Assembly (NCBI RefSeq): GCF_016107705.1
Contig: NZ_JAEHGC010000013.1
Span: 1 to 64,000 of the forward strand
Length of the DNA stretch: 64,000 bases
Source: Neobacillus cucumis
Lineage (GTDB): Bacteria; Bacillota; Bacilli; Bacillales_B; DSM-18226
Reading direction: 5' to 3'
Below the pieces are notes generated by a model that worked only from the letters and a program-made list of their open reading frames with translations, was not told the origin of the DNA and made no database searches. This document shows, in pieces, positions 61,867 through 64,000 of this stretch. Position 1 is the first letter of the stretch. Each line of letters begins with the position of its first letter. A program made the position numbers and the translations under genes.

Positions 61867-63000
61867 ATGTTTATTGGAGTACCTAAGGAAATTAAAAACA
61901 ATGAAAACAGGGTTGCGCTTACACCAGCTGGAGTTGTTTCATTTTTAAATGCAGGTCATACTGTATTAGTTGAAAAAGACGCTGGAATTGGAAGCGGTTT
62001 CTCTAATGAAGATTATGCAAAAGCCGGCGCTGAAATTATTGATAGCGCTGACCAAGTTTGGGAAAAAGCACAAATGATCATGAAGGTTAAAGAGCCTTTA
62101 GCAAGCGAATATAAATACTTCCGCCAAGGTTTAATTCTTTTCACCTATTTACACTTAGCTGCTGAGCCGCCATTGGCAAAAGCGCTAAAAGATAGCGGCG
62201 TAATTGCAATCGCATATGAAACAGTAGAAGTTAACAGAACTCTTCCATTGCTTACACCAATGAGTGAAGTTGCAGGACGTATGGCTGCACAAATCGGTGC
62301 ACAATTCTTGCAAAAATTCTACGGCGGCCAAGGTATCCTTCTTGCAGGTGTTCCTGGGGTTAACCGCGGCAAGGTTACCATCATTGGCGGCGGAGTTGTT
62401 GGAATCAACGCAGCTAAAATGGCTGTTGGTTTAGGTGCAGATGTAACCATCATTGATTTAAGTGCAGACCGCTTACGTCAATTAGATGATATCTTTGGAA
62501 ACCAAGTAAAAACTTTAATGTCTAATCCATTTAATATTGCTGAAGCAGTAGCCGAAGCAGACCTTCTAATTGGAGCGGTATTAATCCCTGGTGCGAAGGC
62601 TCCTAAGCTTGTTACTGAGGAAATGGTAAAAGCCATGAAGCCTGGTTCTGTCATCGTTGACGTTGCGATTGACCAAGGTGGTATTGTTGAAACTAGCGAC
62701 CATGTAACAACACATGACAACCCTACTTTTGTTAAGCACGGTGTGGTTCATTATTCTGTTGCAAACATGCCTGGTGCGGTTCCTAGAACTTCAACTATTG
62801 CTTTAACAAATGTTACAGTTCCATATGCCCTTCAAATTGCTAACAAAGGTGTATTCAAAGCTATTGTTGAAAATCATGCCTTAAAGCTTGGCGTAAACGT
62901 TGCAAACGGTGAAATTACGTACGAAGCAGTGGCAAAAGATCTTGGGTATAACTTCGTAACAGTTGAAGATGCATTAGAAAAAGAACTAGCAACTATTTAA
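61867..63000 (+). CDS. ald: alanine dehydrogenase
   Basis: NAD-dependent oxidative deamination of L-alanine to pyruvate and ammonia, used in alanine catabolism and sporulation; cytosolic hexamer. N-terminal [21 protein letters not shown] and [11 protein letters not shown] (with the catalytic Lys region near 75), [14 protein letters not shown] (His near 96), Rossmann loop [22 protein letters not shown] near 170-191, and [21 protein letters not shown] near 300. 377 residues, normal. AGGGGG 9 bases before the ATG. Monocistronic; own terminator. Confidence 0.97.
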   Translation: MFIGVPKEIKNNENRVALTPAGVVSFLNAGHTVLVEKDAGIGSGFSNEDYAKAGAEIIDSADQVWEKAQMIMKVKEPLASEYKYFRQGLILFTYLHLAAEPPLAKALKDSGVIAIAYETVEVNRTLPLLTPMSEVAGRMAAQIGAQFLQKFYGGQGILLAGVPGVNRGKVTIIGGGVVGINAAKMAVGLGADVTIIDLSADRLRQLDDIFGNQVKTLMSNPFNIAEAVAEADLLIGAVLIPGAKAPKLVTEEMVKAMKPGSVIVDVAIDQGGIVETSDHVTTHDNPTFVKHGVVHYSVANMPGAVPRTSTIALTNVTVPYALQIANKGVFKAIVENHALKLGVNVANGEITYEAVAKDLGYNFVTVEDALEKELATI

Positions 63001-63016
63001 TAATAAATAATCTCAG

Positions 63017-63050
63017 GTCCCTACAAGTTTAATACTTGTGGGGATTTTTA
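63017..63050 (+). terminator. ald terminator
   Basis: GTCCC.TACAAGT/ACTTGT.GGGGAT hairpin followed by TTTTTA. Confidence 0.85.
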
Positions 63051-63123
63051 ATGATTCCACTTAGAATGAATATCGCTGCAACGGAGAACGATAAAAGCAA
63101 GATGATTGATGAGGAGTGATCCC

Positions 63124-64000
63124 ATGCAAAGAGTTTTGCTTACGATTATCGTTTTATTTGCCCTTTCACTATTTCCCGTGCCAAATGATATTTTCGCCAA
63201 GGAAACTGCTGCTATACCTTTAAAATCGCAACAGCCGATTCGCGGGATTTATGTAAAGGCTGAAAATACAGGTGACCAAAGGTTTCAAAAACTTCTTTCA
63301 TTCGTTAACCAAACAGAGTTAAATGCTATGGTCATAGATGTTAAAGATGATTACGGTAATATGACCTTTCTCCCACCAAAAAACTCACCCTATTTTTCGA
63401 TCAGCAAGCCTTATATTAAAGACCCGAAAGGATTAATGGATACATTAAAAACCAACGGAATTTTTCCAATTGCGAGGATTGTTGTCTTTAAAGACAGTGT
63501 ACTGGCAAAAAAATCTCCTAGCCTCACCTATAGAACGTCAAATGGAATTTGGAAAAACGCACGGGGAGATTCCTTCACCAATCCATTTTTGAAAGAGGTT
63601 TGGGACTATAATATTGGGGTTGCCATCATTGCCGCCAACATGGGGTTTAAAGAAATTCAATTTGACTATGTCCGTTTTCCGGAGAAGTTTGAAACCTTTG
63701 AAAAACAGCTTAGCTTCGAACAGGGTACCTTTCCTTCCAAGAATGGACAAAATCGAATTGCAGCTGTATCAAGTTTTGTAAAGTACGCTTCGGAAAAGTT
63801 AAGACCTTATCATGTTAAAGTATCAGTAGATGTTTTCGGTAACGCTACTGTCATTCCGGAAGCACCCGGTATTGGGCAAAATTTCTCTAAAATTGCCAAA
63901 AATGTGGATGTTATTTCCGCTATGATCTATCCAAGTCATTGGACAGGGATTTTTGGAATAAAGAAACCTGATTTGCAGCCCTATCAGCTTGTCAAAGAAT
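63124..64000 (+). CDS. secreted putative glycoside hydrolase, DUF4015 type (3' end outside window)
   Basis: Open frame from the ATG at 63124, with GAGGAG 9 bases upstream, to the window edge (292 codons). Signal peptide VLLTIIVLFALSLFPVPNDIFA. Then the DUF4015 putative glycosyl hydrolase (TIM-barrel) pattern: IRGIYVKAEN, MVIDVKDDYGNMTF near 78, PIARIVVFKDSVLAKK near 120, FKEIQFDYVRFPEKF near 180 with acidic residues in catalytic-like positions, and VSVDVFGNATV near 238. Extracellular; substrate unknown. C-terminus missing. Confidence 0.85.
   Translation, partial: MQRVLLTIIVLFALSLFPVPNDIFAKETAAIPLKSQQPIRGIYVKAENTGDQRFQKLLSFVNQTELNAMVIDVKDDYGNMTFLPPKNSPYFSISKPYIKDPKGLMDTLKTNGIFPIARIVVFKDSVLAKKSPSLTYRTSNGIWKNARGDSFTNPFLKEVWDYNIGVAIIAANMGFKEIQFDYVRFPEKFETFEKQLSFEQGTFPSKNGQNRIAAVSSFVKYASEKLRPYHVKVSVDVFGNATVIPEAPGIGQNFSKIAKNVDVISAMIYPSHWTGIFGIKKPDLQPYQLVKE

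Overview
The window is a chromosomal stretch of a low-GC, endospore-forming Bacillaceae (Bacillus sensu lato). Evidence: AT-rich sequence, AGGAGG-type ribosome binding sites, frequent TTG/GTG starts, U-tract hairpin terminators, spore genes (an alpha/beta SASP, YhaL, a YjcZ-type protein, YheC/YheD proteins, ScoC), and a gene order matching the yha-yhe-yhd region of Bacillus subtilis. A Neobacillus-like genus is a guess. I found no rRNA, tRNA, phage, insertion sequence or CRISPR array.

Layout. 1-2000: ecsAB exporter (-). 2000-2580: intergenic block of degenerate tandem repeats ending in a terminator-like hairpin. 2.6-5.5 kb: hit, trpP with a TRAP-type leader, scoC, yhaI and two small membrane proteins. 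5.7-14.4 kb: prsA, then (-) yhaL, the yhaM-yhaN-yhaO nuclease/ATPase cluster and the yhaPQ exporter. 14.5-18.9 kb: yhzD-like gene, yhaR, hemZ, yhaX, a palindromic intergenic repeat and yheA. 19.1-24.1 kb: four tandem YheC/YheD ATP-grasp genes. 24.2-30 kb: two small proteins, a PucR-type regulator, the sugar-importer ATPase msmX, a zinc-ribbon protein, a SASP, fumarase and an NAD(P)-binding protein. 30-37.4 kb: the heterodimeric drug exporter bmrCD behind a ribosome-mediated attenuator, a YbjQ protein, a class A PBP and an XRE regulator. 37.5-39.9 kb: Fur-boxed feoAB plus the Feo-associated small protein.

40-50.7 kb: soluble histidine kinase, GNAT, two CNNM/CBS membrane proteins flanking a MerR regulator, a CGCGG-type peptide gene, a Cys-less HesB-like protein, an orphan OmpR regulator, DUF445 and small redox/membrane proteins. 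50.8-58.7 kb: LysR/GNAT and AraC/aldo-keto reductase divergent pairs, a His-rich permease pair and a class C acid phosphatase. 58.8-63 kb: alanine uptake and catabolism (permease, AdeR-like activator, ald) with a perfect cre site. 63.1 kb to the end: start of a secreted glycoside-hydrolase-like protein.

Most genes are conserved housekeeping or sporulation functions. The points most worth following are the bmrCD attenuator, paired Shine-Dalgarno-sequestering hairpins before the two CNNM genes, the four-gene ATP-grasp expansion, the CGCGG gene without a visible modifying enzyme, the repeat block beside hit, and several clean palindromes upstream of regulators.
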